Shown piece by piece: positions 37,531-51,200 of a stretch of DNA of 64,000 bases. Position 1 is the stretch's first letter; every line of letters starts with the position of its first letter. The translations under genes were made by a program, and so were the position numbers. Below the pieces are notes generated by a model, which saw only the letters and a program-made list of their open reading frames with translations, was not told where the DNA came from and ran no database searches. Source of the stretch: Citrus sinensis (taxonomy: Eukaryota; Streptophyta; Magnoliopsida; Sapindales; Rutaceae). Where the stretch lies: assembly GCF_022201045.2 (NCBI RefSeq), contig NC_068563.1:7874001-7938000 (forward strand), read 5' to 3'.

Positions 37531-38257
37531 TAGGGGTGTCAAAAAAGCCCGCCCGGACCGGACCCGGCCCGGACCCGGCCAATCCGGTCCGGGCAAAACC
37601 CGGACCGCATGCATATAAAAACCGGATCCGGGTTTGAAATTCTCAAACCCGGACATTTCCGGGCCCGGGTCCGGGTTCAACACAAAAAACCCGGAACCCG
37701 GACCGGACCCGGTTTTTTAATAAATTTAAAAAATAAATATATTATATATAAATATATAATTATGAATTTATGATATGTTAGATGTTATTTAAATTTATTG
37801 TGTTGTTGAATTTAATTTATTTATTTTATATATAGATTGAATGAGTTTAAGTTAGAAATTAGATGAATTTAGGTATTAGAAAGTAGATTGAAATAATTTT
37901 TATTTATCATTTGTGCAAAATTTGCATTGTTAATGTGTTATATATTTGTATTTGACTATTTTCTTTTTTAAAGTTTGAGATTGAATGAGTTTATTTGATT
38001 ATTTTCTTTTCTAAAATTTACATTGTTAGAGAAATGAAAAAAAAAATTAAAGAAAAAAATTGAAAAAAAATTGAAGTTATCACATGCGGGTTTTAAAAAC
38101 CCGGATCAAAACCCGGACCCGGAAGGTGCCGGGCTCAAGCCCGGACTGCACCCGGAAAAACCGGGTTTTAACCCGGGTCCGGGCTTGCATTTCTCTCATC
38201 CGGTCCGGTCCCGGGCAACACCAAAACCCGGACCGGACCCGGATTTTGCCAAGTCTA
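37531..38257. mobile_element. hAT-type element, 727 bp, with GC-rich subterminal repeats
   Basis: Left end TAGGGGTGTCAAAAAAG; right end TTTTGCCAAGTCTA. The perfect 8-bp duplication GTTTTCAG lies at 37523-37530 and 38258-38265. Both subterminal zones (37550-37720 and 38085-38245) are dense arrays of CCGGACC and CCCGG words and their complements, while the middle is AT-rich with no transposase. The GC-rich zones create spurious open frames on both strands. Confidence 0.92.
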
Positions 38258-38265
38258 GTTTTCAG

Positions 38266-39290
38266 TGTTCCACAATATATATCTGAAAATAACCACCGAA
38301 TATGTATCATAAAATTTGAAAAACAAAAATGAAAACAAGTACCATAAGGCAGTGTCCAAGAGGCCCTTATTACTGTTTTATATGAGATGTCATTCATTGT
38401 CATGTTGGAGATAATCTACGGACATGCTGCTAACATGGCATGATGAGCCAGCCAATGTTAGATGCTCCAACTTTGAAGAGGTATTATTGCATAAGGCTTT
38501 GTTACTAACCAAGGTTAATAGTGTAATATTACTTACAAGCACAAAATTGTTTAATGCAGAGGTAAAAAATGTTAAAACACAAAGAAACTGGAATTGTCAA
38601 AGAGTAAAAATGTTATTTTTTTTTAGTATATTTTCAAGACCAATGACGCTTATCCCACCTAAATTCCATTTCAAGCCACTTCAATAAAAGAACGATATTC
38701 TACCCTTGTGTTTTTAATGGTTAAAAAAAAAAAGAGAGAGAGGGAAAAGAAATAACTAAACGGTGTCGTTTTCTTGGGTTGGAACGGGTTGAAGTCAATT
38801 GATCTAAATAAGTATGACAAATCGTTTCTTAACCCACTACAAAGATTATATGTCGTATTTGTTTGCTAGGTCTGAATGACTTGTCCTAAATAAATTCAGA
38901 TTTTACTTTGGAGTTAAAGTAATTTGACATGTCGTTTATTAATTATTCATATAAACGACAAGACGTAAATGATGAGAGTTTTAGTATGACATGACTTTTA
39001 TTTCATACAAAATGCAGAATACAAAACCCAGTACAAAACCCAAGCGCGCCGCTCCCGTTCCCCGGTCATTCCTAAGCAAAGAAGTTTGCCGCGCTGCCGT
39101 CGAAGCTCCGTGCATTGCAGCCGATTGTCTTTGTGAGAATATTTTCTAGCTCTAGTGGAAAAAAATTTGCTTCCGTCTTTACCTTCAACTGTTTTTATTA
39201 TCTTGGTTATAGCCATGTTTTAGTTGCAGCACCCTTTACAAAAACCCTTTCTTAAATTTGTCAGAAGCGAAAACTAAAATTCGCAAACAA
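38266..39290. other. Spacer and promoter of URB2
   Basis: Non-coding sequence before the URB2 start. No TATA box is obvious, as is common for ribosome-biogenesis genes. No transposon ends found. Confidence 0.4.
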
Positions 39291-42200
39291 ATGGCTGATT
39301 TATCAACAAAAAATAAGAAGAGAAGGAAGCTAAAAAGCGTCGAAGAGAATCAGAAACCACCAGCCAAACGGCACCGTATCAGTTTATCGGATAACGAATC
39401 AACAAAAGTTGAACCGGACCAGAAGCTCGAAGAAAGTGGCCCGTGGAAGAACTTGAAGCTGGTTCTATCAATCCAGAACAAAGAAATTGACCTTCAAAAG
39501 TTAGTTTCTTTTTCTTCTAATTGACTGCCTTTTCCTTTTTCTTTTTTTTTTAATCCTTTCACTTATTGACTTTGGGTTTATTTACTGCTATGAGTGGGAG
39601 CATTAAGATTTTTATTTTTTGACTAGTGAAATAATTATTGAATGCAGAAAGGTGGAACTAGCGTTTAACTTTGTGAATTTGAGAGGAGTAGGTGGTGATG
39701 CTGATGAGGAACATGAAACAGTGAAAACATCACGATTAATAGTTTTTCTTAGTGATTGGATTCAGTCATTATTGGTTTCCGCTGAAAAGAAAGTTAAAGC
39801 TAATGGAGGGGGAGCGCAGTCTGGGCTTGCTGAGGCATGCTTGGACTTTAGGTGCTGGGTGATTTTCAAGTTCTGTTTGAAGGAGTCTATGAAACGGCGT
39901 GTTTCCTTGAGTTTCTCACGGAACCTCTTGCGAGCTGTCAGTTGTATTGCAAGAAATATATTGTCTTTGCTGGACGAGAAGTCTTTGTGTTCAAAGGAGT
40001 CATTATTTGTTGGTGAAGGATTTGAATTGTTTAATACTGTTCCTGATTGTGTTTCTTTGGTATTCTCATCATCGGGCAGCTTGTTGAATGAAAATTTAGA
40101 TTTGTGGGTTTCCACCGTTGATCCAGTGCTTGAAATTGTTATGAAACTTTATGATCAGAATCTTGGTGGATGCAATGTGGGTGCTTTTGTCCTGCAGTTC
40201 TCTTGCTTGGTGCTCGAGCCATTTTCCAGGTTCTTGAGGGTCCACCCAACTCGGAAAAATGGATTTCGTGAATTTGTGGATAAACTTCTTGAGCCGCTGC
40301 TCCACTTGTTGGCTCTCCTGCATTTTCAGGTTGACAACAGTAATCCTGGTCCAACAAGAAGCTTACTAAAGTTGGTTGAAGAAGTTATGTGTAACGGGTT
40401 GTTTCATCCAACCCATATTGATGGATTTCTGGGCTTACGCAATGTAGAAAACTATCTTGCGTCCAATGATGGAAAATTGAGTGGTTCAAAAACTGTTGTT
40501 AAGAGTTATCATAGACATTTATTTGATAAACTAGAAAGCATTATGGTTGCAAAGAAGGTGTCGGTGTTGAATGGTATAGGAAATCTATTTCACTTGCTTG
40601 TTGATCAAGTAAAAAGGCTAAAAGGCGCTTCAGTTATTTCTGAAGGTACCAAGAAGATCAGGAAACTTGGAGCTTCAAGCCAGTGGGAAAAAGATTTATC
40701 AGGTCTTGTCTCTGAAGATACATATAGTAGAAGTAATGCACTTCCAGAACAGAGTTATACCTCAAATAATTTGAATTCAGAAGCTCGAAAATCACTTTTT
40801 GAATTTTTTGTACAGATTATGGAGCCTCTTCTGGCTGAGATAAATGGATATGTTCAACCTAAAATAGTGGAGGGGCCCATCTTGGTGGATGCTCATTGCA
40901 CACTCAAGTCCGTTAATAGTTTACTTGCTAGCTTTATGTGTGAAAGAGTTTATGTAAGAACAGAGGATACCTCTGAAGGAGCTTGCCTTAATTTCTTAAA
41001 GAAGGTTCATGATACAATTATGTCATTGGCTTCCAAGTTACCTCAGTTGTCAACTTGTGACATGAATGATGGGATGCCGAAGGAGATGTTTACTTATTTA
41101 GCCAAGGAGCTCTTAGTTGCTGTAGGCAATCTTTTAGATATTGAATATGAGGTTTTTGGGCATGATTTGGTAACTTTATGGCTAATGATGCTTGCTTTCT
41201 TGGGGATTGGGCTTTCTTTTGTGGATGCACCAGATCAACATGCATTAATCACTCAGACACTTGATGTTGGATGCCGGCTGGTTAATCTTTATAGTGAACT
41301 TCGCCAGGTTAGTACAATTGCATTGCATCCATATTTACACGGATATGCTTTTAGTCATCTATACTAGGTGGGTAAGCTCGGTGACATATGGATTACTTAC
41401 AGATTCTGTAATACTAATATTTCTTTTGCAATCAATGTCCATATCCTTCCTAATTATTATAGATTGTATATTCCTAGTTTTTACAGATTGCATACTGTGG
41501 TGCTTGAGTGGGATGGCTTGTTATGAAAACCTTTATATTTCTGATGAAAGAGTATTAAGTTATTTCTGTTCTGCTAAGCCGTGTCATTCCCTCCATTTGA
41601 CATCTGTAGTGTTTTTGTCCTTGAAAATTTGATTTGACTGATGTTTACTTCTAGAAGTTGATTTCCATGCACTATTCTAACAATTTCAAACCAATGTAGG
41701 TGAATATTATTATTTTTTCTCTGTGCAAAGCAATGAGGCTTTTAATATCACTCAACAGTGACAGTGATGGTGAAATTGATCAGGCCAGATTTCTGTGTTT
41801 CATGAATTCCATCCCTTCTGAAGCTTATGCAAAATCAGTGGGGGTGCTATTGTGCTCACAAGACTTCAGGTTATCCATTCAAAATGCTATTAAATCCATA
41901 CCAGAAGGGCAAGCAAGTGGATGTATTCGACAATTAATTGCAGACATATCGGAATCCATGGAATGGATGAAAAGAAATTGTGCAGTAACTGATAGAAAAG
42001 AATTCAAGAAATTGAAAGCAAGAGATAATGGCATTATGGGTTTTGATCTGCAAGCAGAACTCTTGGGAAGATATTTGTCTGAATTGTATGCACTAGTACT
42101 AGATTCACTGATTGTCACTATGGGGAACAGTAATCTTCTTGGGTTTTCTATAAAGGACCTCATGAGCATAGTTCGTCCTTGCATTAGTAGTCTGGTACAG

Positions 42201-45200
42201 CTGCAGCCAGTCAGTGTAAATGAGTTCCTTTTTTCTGTCACAGGACAAACTTTCAAAAATGGGGTGGCTGGGAATAAAAATGGTTTGTCCACTCAATGGA
42301 TCTTTGTGTTCTTCTTTCGGCTGTACATGTCCAGCCGAAGCTTATATAGACAAGTAATTAGCTTCATGCCGCCAGATACAGCAAAGAAGATATCAGCAGC
42401 AATGGGAGATTCCTGTACGAAATACTGTGGAAGGGATTGGTTGGAGAAGACTGATTGGACTACTGAGGGCTATTTTTCTTGGATTGTCCAACCTTCAGTT
42501 TCTCTTGTCGATGTTATTAAATTTGTTTCGGACATTTACCTCAAGGACAATGTTGCAAATTGTTGCATACTAATTTATTTATTACACGCTATGGCTCTTC
42601 AGAGGCTTGTTGATCTGAGCAAGCAAATAAGGTCTCTGGAGTATTTACTGCAAAAAAATGAAAATGTGGGCCGAATTAGTATACTTGATGATGTTAAATT
42701 GTCCCAGTATCAGAAAAAATGTAAAAAATATAGAAAGCGCCTCTCATTTCTAAATCAAGAGGCTGCAGGTCTTGCTGATTTCATGATGGGATATGTCTCC
42801 GTGGTTACCAATGAGCAGCTGGCAATCTCCAGTACCACTGATGCATCTTCTGAGGATGAATATGCCGAAGAAGTGCATGGAAATAAAGAATGGACTTTAG
42901 GCATTTGTACGGTGGATGAGAAGTCATTTCCCATTGCAATTTGGTGGATTGTTAGCCAAAATATTGATATTTGGTGCACTCATGCTGCTTCTAAAACGTT
43001 GAAGATTTTCCTTTCACTTCTAATTCGTACTGCTCTCCCTTGCATGGCAAGCAACTTGCCCTGTGTTGAAAAGCATGTAAGAGAAGCTGGTTGTTTGAAG
43101 AAAATTACCGTGCATCAAATCTCATCTGAACTTCTTGGTGATTCCTTTCTGTACGAACATAAAGTAAGGATTTCTTGTATATTACATTATCTTCTCCCTT
43201 GCACATACATTGTTTATGTTATAAACGTACATACACAAAGAACATACACTCACACAGACTTAAACATGTTTATAAACAATTATTCGTATCGCTGATCTAT
43301 GAGATTTGCATGGAAATATTATATTACAGGATGTTCACACTGACTCTTTTACTAGTTTGTTCGCAGGCATATGGCATCAAGGTTTTGCCATATATTGGAG
43401 AAGTCAGCAGTATCGTTGTTTAAAGATTTTACAGTTGGGGATGTCGATTTCAGTTCATCACCTAATTGGACAAAGGTTTTGAATGATCTTGAAGAGTCAT
43501 TACGGGTTGTTTCAGGCAACAAACATGTTGCAAGTGAATCGTTTCCACTGGCAAAATCTTCACCGTCATTTGATGAGCTACCTACAAGATTTTGCAAGGA
43601 ACAAAAGGCCTTTCATAGTTTGCTTAATCTTTTGTGTTGGATGCCAAAAGGTTATTTGAACTCAAGATCGTTCTCGCTTTATGCAACCTATATACTCAAC
43701 CTTGAAAGGTGAACTCTATCTCTTGCAGTCACAGTCAATCTTGTGATGCTGTGATGCTTAAATTTATGTAATTTTATTTTCTTTTCAGCTGCTAGATTGT
43801 AGGCCTATTAATGCATACTTAATAAATTTACAAATCCACTAAAAGAATAAGTGATAATATGGTCAAATAGCTACTACTGAAAAGTCAAGATACAATGACA
43901 ATGATGGTAGTTAATATTTGCTTGCTGCAGTTGTTTCTCTGAATTTTGTGTATCAAACAACTGTTTACAGAAACAGTAAAACCTTAATTTGTACGCTTCA
44001 ACATTTTACAGATTTCAGGCACAGCTACTTTGTGAGAGTTACTGACATGTGTACAATTGTGTGTATATACTATATTGGAAACCTGCTAGGCTGGAAGACA
44101 ATGAAGTTGATAGGACTTAGGGCTAAATTAGGGCTGACTTTTATTGATTAAATCTAAAGAAAACAAACAATCAATCCTGACATACAATTCGAGAGGTAGG
44201 TCAATCTCTCCCAAAACTCCTAATGGTTCCTAATACCAGACAAAACTCAACATAAACCCTAAATGACTTCATAATCTTTTATTTATAGCTGAACCCAAAT
44301 TAATAAAATTACTAAACTGTCACTGCCCCTAAAATTACTAAATTGTCCCTAGCCCTTTATATTTGCGCCTAACATGAGTTTTATTGATCTAACATTACTC
44401 CCCTCCCAAAAAGACACCTTGTCCTCAAGGTGAAATCTAGGAAACTGCTGCCTCTTCTTCCTCGCCTTCTTCCTCGTCACACACAGTCAGGACTTGTAGT
44501 GATTTATCCTTACATCGATGCCCTGGTGAAAATTTTTCATCGCATCGAAAACACACCCCTTCGCCCTCTTATCCTGAATCTCTGTCTCTGTGAGGCGTTT
44601 GAAAGTCACCCCTAGTCGTGCCCCACTAACCCGATCCCTTTGGGAATCTCTTTGTAAACCCATCATTTGCATTTTCTGGCCTCTCGATGGTGTATTTTGG
44701 AACTCTCGCTGAAACCCCAAGGTCTGAGTTTTCTATCCTACCAATGGTGTGCTATTTCGATATGAAAAATCGACTGAACTGCTCTTATTAATCCGTTCTA
44801 TTGTGTTCTTATCCTCAATCATCTGTGCCAACTCCATTGACTCCCCTAACCCTCTTGGCCTTAGCAAGCGTAGCGAGGCTCGGATTTCTAGCTTCAGTCC
44901 CTTCATAAAATTCCCTTCCAACACCGCCTCTGGAAGCCCCCCTAGACGCCCTGATAACAACTCAAACTTCTCCCTATACTCCATAACCGTTCTCTCCTGG
45001 GTCAGAACAAAAAACTGTTCATGCAAATCTCCCTCTTGAGTGGCCTGAAACCTCTCCAACGGCCGATCCTTAAATTCACCCCACGACCTCATTGGTTGTC
45101 GTTGTTCTCGCCATTGAAACCACGCAAGGGCCTTTCCCTCCAAGCATAACGCCGCCGCCATCAATTTTTCCCTTTCTGAGAGTCCATTAATGGCGAAATA

Positions 45201-48200
45201 GCGCTTTGCCCTATACACCCATCCATAGGCATCCTCGCCTTCAAAAATATGCATTTTCAGTTTCCTTACCCTAGAATCTACTCCAAATTGAGTTTGACCC
45301 GCCCAATTTCGTGCCATCGGAGGTCTCCAACCTCCCCAATCTACTCCAGTGTCTGCAAATCCTGAAGATCCAGCCCAAAATTCTCCTTGCCCAGGACCAT
45401 AGTGGGCTGGATTCCCTTGCCAAGCCGTATTTCGGCCATAGCCGCTCCCTTTCTCACCAGAAATCCCTCCTCCTGGCCTACCGCCCCCAAATCCAACCTG
45501 TTCAGACCCAAATCCTCCCTGCTCGGGCCCAAATTCAGCCTGTCCAGGTTGTGCCTCACCCCCAAACGCCCCCGAGTCACCTAGCCCGGTCACTCCGATT
45601 TCTGCGCCGTCGCCTACCACGGGTTCCGTAACCCCAGATCCTTCTCCTGCCACACCGCCATGGCCCCTTGATGCTGCCGGAGGAGGGTTGAGGTGGAGTT
45701 CCGTCAATTTCAACAACATGGCTTCAAGAGATGAAAATTGTTGTTGAACGGTGTTGAATCGCTCATCAATTGTAGCCTTGAGTGATCTGACCTCTGCTTC
45801 CAATTTTTCTTCAAGCGCGTCCACCTTCTTCGCTGCCATTATCTCAGGATTCTTGCTCTGATACCACTTTGATAGGACTTAGGGCTAAATTAGGACTGAC
45901 TTTTATTGATTAAATCAAAAGAAAACAAACAATCAATCCTGACCTACAATTCGAGAGGTAGGTCAATCTCTCCCAAAACTCCTAATGGTTCCTAATACCA
46001 GACAAAACTCAACATAAACCCTAAATGACTTCATAATCTTTTATTTATAGCCGAACCCAAATTAATAAAATTACTAAATTGTCACTGCCCCTAAAATTAC
46101 TAAATTGTCCCTAGCCCTTTATATTTGCGCCTAACATGAGTTTTTTTGATCAAACATAAGTATTACCATCTTGACAACTTAAGATGGTGGGATGATATGA
46201 TTGCTTGTCTGAAAATCGTATGGTCAGAATTAGGGACTTGAATTGTAAAAGATTGCCCATCCTAATATTAGATTGGCCCTAGTAATTTTTGTCTATGGCT
46301 AAGCTATTCCTTGTAAAGCTGAGAGTTTGTTTAGTTTGATGAGAAAGAAAGACTAACGAATTCAGATCAAAGGGGTTTTCCCTCGAAGATAAATAAAGGA
46401 AGAAATATCTTTCATCAGCAGTTTCATCATGTGAATTGAAGATGTAGGTTAGGTTTATCAGGGAAATTTCTGGTGGTACCTGAATAGAAATGACAGTACC
46501 ACGAGAGGGGCTTTCAAACATGGTTGAAAGCCTAATCTGAAGTCTGATAACTATAAATCTGGACAGCCTAACTCACATATCTAAGTAAAGATAGTGTTAT
46601 GATCTCAATAATTCAGATCTAGTGTTATGCATTGTCTATTGCAGGATGAGAAAATATATCATATGAATGTCTATCACAGTGTTCAGTCTAGCTCTTTGTT
46701 TTTGGTGATGAGATGCAGAATCTTTATTAACGAATGTTTCCCTTTCTCAGGATTGTGGTTGGATGTTTAATACAGTGTGAGGGTTCATTGTTCTCCAATA
46801 AATATTACGAACTCTTCAGATTGTTTGTGTCCTGCCGGAGGACCTTGAAAAATATAATTATGGCATCCTGTGAAGATAAGACAGAGTGCAGTCAATCATC
46901 ACTTATTCCGATGCTTTCTGAGGGTTCAGATTTTGTATTGTGGCTTTTTAAGTCAATGGTCCTGGTGATCGGACTTCAAGAAGCAGTTTCAGACCATCTT
47001 TTTCATGAAATTAGAGATATGATCTTTTCATTGGTGGATCTCACATCCCACATATTCCTGACATTAAGCAAATTGCACTTCAGTCGTGCACTTAATTCTT
47101 TGATATTTTCTCCAAAGGATTTTACAGAGCAGTCCAGTTCTGATGTTGCAAGTGGGAATAGTAATTTAAAGGAAAGCAGTTCGCGTGTGGATTCCTCCAA
47201 AGATGTTGATGCTTGGAAATGTATTTTGTTTGTCTTGGAGAATTTAGAGGAACAGGCACAAAGCATCCTTATGTCAGTAGAGAATGCCCTTTGCGAAGGA
47301 AATTCAGGAATTCTTCTGAAAGATGTAAATTTGAATAAATTATCTTCTGTAGTTTCCTGCTTTAATGGGATTTTGTGGGGCCTAGCATCTGTTGTCAATC
47401 ACATCAATGCAGAAAAGAGTGATAAAGTGAAATCAATATGGTGGAAAAGCATACATATCTCCAAAATCAACCTTAGTATTAATGTTTTTTCTGATTTTAT
47501 TGGTACTGTTCTACGCATTTTGGTTGTTGAGGATGATCAGCCACCTGGAAGTTCAGGGGAGGTTTCATTTGAAAACTCTAATTCTAAGATGGAGAGAATG
47601 AGTGATAAACAGCATCAAATTTTAGGAGCAAGGACCTGCTCTGCATCTTTTGATATTGATGATGATGACTCAGCAATTGCTGGTCTTGGAAATAACCAGT
47701 CACAGTTGGAAGATGTAAACTGTCCTGCCAATTCTCTGACTGAGGGTGATTTAATTGAGCTTCAATGTTTAAAAAGGCATTTTTTGGGAGGCTTGCTGAA
47801 AGGTGCTAATCCTGAAGCAGCGAATTTGCTGAGGCAGCTATTAGTTGCGGCTTCTGCTATTTTGAGGCTAAACCTGCAGATTAGTGGGACTCCCTTCGCT
47901 TCAAGCTTGTTGCCTATTTCTGTTGGCATTTCAAAATTCTTGTTGTTGCAGTTGGCAGACACGGTTGGGGTGCCACAGCCATTTACATTTGTTTGGTTAG
48001 ATGGTGTTCTTAGGTATCTGGAAGAATTGGGAAGCCACTTTCCCTTAACTAATCCTACCTTGACTAGAAATATGTATGCTGAGCTGATAGAGTTGCACTT
48101 AAGAGCAATAGGAAAGTGCATAAATTTGCAGGGTAAGAAAGCTACTTTAGCATCGCATGAGAGAGAGTCTAGCACTAAGATACTCGATGAGAGTGTAGGC

Positions 48201-51200
48201 TTATCCAAAGTGTCTCTTTCTCATGGGCCCCACTGGCTGGATGAGTTTAAATCAAGGTTGAGGATGTCTTTTAAAGTGCTCATACAGAAACCATCAGATT
48301 TACATCTTTTGTCTGCAGTACAAGCTATAGAGAGAGCACTAGTGGGAGTGCAGGAAGGCAACACAATGATATACCAAATAAGTACTGGAAGTGGAGATGG
48401 TGGCAAGGTTTCTTCAACCGTTGCAGCTGGTATTGACTGCTTGGATCTAATTATAGAATATGCTCAAGGTAATGTTAGATTAGCGCATATATCAAGATCA
48501 TTGATTAATATAGAGATGGATTCATCTTATTAAATAATCTAAAGCATCTTTGATTAGTCCATTCTGCTTCTGGTAGTAGTTTTCGATAGAGATCATTTTA
48601 AGCTGCATGAAGTTATGCTTACAGATTTCACAATGTTAAATGGTAAAATCTATCATAAAAAATTCAACTCATTTAATGCAGAGGACTTAATGCATTCACT
48701 TTAGATACAATAGTAATACATTCCTCCTGGGGGACTGGGGGAGGGAGGGGTTATAAATTATATTTGGGCCTACCTTTTCGGGGCCCCAAAAAAAAAGGAT
48801 AGTAATAGTATTACATTCATTACCACCCCTCTGTTTACTGAAGTTACTACAGTTGCATCAACAAAGAGGTATATGCAAAAGGTTGTAACAGAAAAGTTAT
48901 AATGTAATGCGCATTGAATTTTATGTGACATCCCAAAAAAAAAAAAAAAAAAGACCAGATGCCATTGTAAACCCAAGTGGTGATTTCTATTCTTTGTGAC
49001 TTTTCATAAAGTTCTTTGTCATCTCTAGTTATGCAAATGTGAAGTAATTAAAATTTTTAAGTAGAGTTTGAATAGCTACAAGAAAGTACATGTCTGACTT
49101 GCTCAATGCTGCTCAGCCCGGAATGATGCAATTGAAAATTTTTCCTTTTTCTTATTTTTCTTCATCTTTTTATCAGTTCTTTTGTATATTAATCAATAGT
49201 TCAATACATTTTTGTTTTGACCATTTGTTTGTGTTATAGGTCGCAAACGGCTAAATGTGGTAAAAAGGCACATTCAGAACTTGATCGCTGCTTTGTTCAA
49301 CATTATTGTGCACTTGCAGAGTCCAATAATTTTCTATGAGAAACAAATTAGCTGTGAGAGGGAAAATATTCCAGATCCAGGTTCAGTAATTCTTATGTGC
49401 ATTGAGGTGCTGACAAGAGTTTCTGGAAAACATGCTCTGTTTCAGATGGATTCATGGCATGTAGCGCAGTCTTTACGTGTTCCTGCGGCACTTTTTCAAG
49501 AAATCCGTCAGGTTAGCATTTCAGAGGCTCCAGTTCCATCCAATTCTGCAATGTTTTCGGATGACCAAAATAGTGATACTGTGGCAAGCCAGAATTCCAT
49601 TGCTGTGGATCGACAATTCTCGATAAACCTGTTTGCAGCATGCTGCAGGCTACTATATACCGTTCTGAAGCATCACAAAAGGTAAGTTCGGCCTCCTCAT
49701 TTCAGTCCATATTTTACAAGGTTATTGTGTTTCATAATGTCAGGAGTTAGATACTGTTTATCGCGACCAAAAAGTGGGGAAAAGAAGAGGACTAGGCTAA
49801 AATATCTTGTTAAATCAGCAGTTATTCCTCATTATATAGACTTGGAAAACACAAGAGGCTATAAAAGAGTGGCAACAAGGAGATTCTACAAGCTTTATTA
49901 AGCCCTTCAGTATGCAAAATAACTGCATTTATAACAGTGGGTTATCTGAGGATACATTTAACATTCTTGTGCTATCTATGTATTAGCTTCTATTGTCTGT
50001 TTGATACCAAAGCTGCCAGTTAATATCTAAGGCCATACCCTTGCATAATTCTATCTAAGGCCTATACCTCTGCAATGGTTTCAAGTCACTGATACTATAA
50101 TACCTCTTTTCTTTTAAAAAAAAAATCATTTTTCTTTTTCCCATTTACAAACTAAAGGATTTATATTGATCAACAGAAAGAAGATAAATTTGTGGACCTG
50201 ATGCTCACCTAGAAGATTGAAAGAACCCTGTAAAACAGTATTGGGAAAAAGAACTCACATAAAATCTTCTTGTGTGTAAAACCAAGATGTATAACAGCCG
50301 TGTGCCAGGAAAAAAATAAATTAGATTAACCCAGAATCATCCCTACTTGAGTTGAATAAAGAAAAAGATGTATCCTAAAATTGTTTTGAGACCAAGGTTC
50401 GAAGTGAAGTAAAACGACGAATTATCCTACATAATACATACAACTGATATCTTCCCCTCTTCTATTTTTAAAATATGGGTTGTTTCTACCTTGCCTTAGT
50501 TCAAATTAGAGCCAGGACTGCATACTTTCCAAGAGTTTTAGCTTCTTTCCCTTCCGAAAAGTAGATGTGTTTTTTGCAAGCAAGGAGTCACAAGAACCCA
50601 GACTAACCCCACAAATTCTTGGCTCTGTTATACAATTGATAAACAAATGATTATTTGTCTCTTCATTTTCCTGCATTGAAAAAGGTACCTACACTGGATA
50701 CTTCCTGTAATGAACTCTTTTTGTACAGGTTTTGACTAAATCCAAGGCCCAAAAGACTTTAAGGTGTTCTTAGTAGGAAGGATGATGTTATAAGTGATAG
50801 TTTGGCTTGATTTCAAAGGGTGTCGAGTTTTTTATTTCATTTGGTAGACTAGGTTAGCCAATTGTGGAACTGAAAGATTTGCATTTTCTTTGTGGATTCA
50901 TCTGTTTCCTAGTTTAATATCTTTCCTGGTAAACGTCTTACCAAATATGTGGTAATCTCCTTTTTGAAATTGTTGATTTTCTGATTCTTGGTTGCCCTGC
51001 ATATTCTTTGTAACGTCTCTATTTAACTTTCAGGGTCTTCCCCCTCCCCAATCCCCCCTCTCCCCCCCCATCCTCTCCTAAATTTAGGTACTATACACTG
51101 TTCTTATTTGTTGTGTAAATTTCAGTGAGTCTGAGCGGTGCATTGCTCTACTTGAAGAATCTGTACGTGTTCTTCTTCATTGCTTGGAGACAGTGGATAC

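Larger units (their letters stand above)
44108..46156 (-). mobile_element. Gag-only LTR retrotransposon (TR-GAG type) in URB2 intron 4
   Basis: 2049 bp, with two 287-bp LTRs, a primer-binding site, a polypurine tract and gag, but no protease, reverse transcriptase or RNase H. It lies antisense to URB2. The flanks are GAAGT (44103-44107) and TAAGT (46157-46161), a 4-of-5 target duplication. The LTRs differ at only about 7 of 287 sites, so the insertion is fairly recent. The last internal codons before the polypurine tract read FHLEDKVSFWEG, which resembles the very C terminus of Ty3/gypsy pol polyproteins. The element therefore looks like an internal-deletion derivative of a complete Ty3/gypsy element. 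Confidence 0.92.

Noticed and set aside
38071..38403. Overlapping Pro/Gly/Arg-rich open frames on both strands
   Set aside because: They are translations of the CCGGACC subterminal repeats of the hAT-type element.
43367..43372. URB2 exon 4 starting at the CAG before GCATATGG
   Set aside because: This acceptor puts exon 4 out of frame with exon 3. The ACTAG acceptor at 43355 keeps the frame and adds FVRR before HMASRF.
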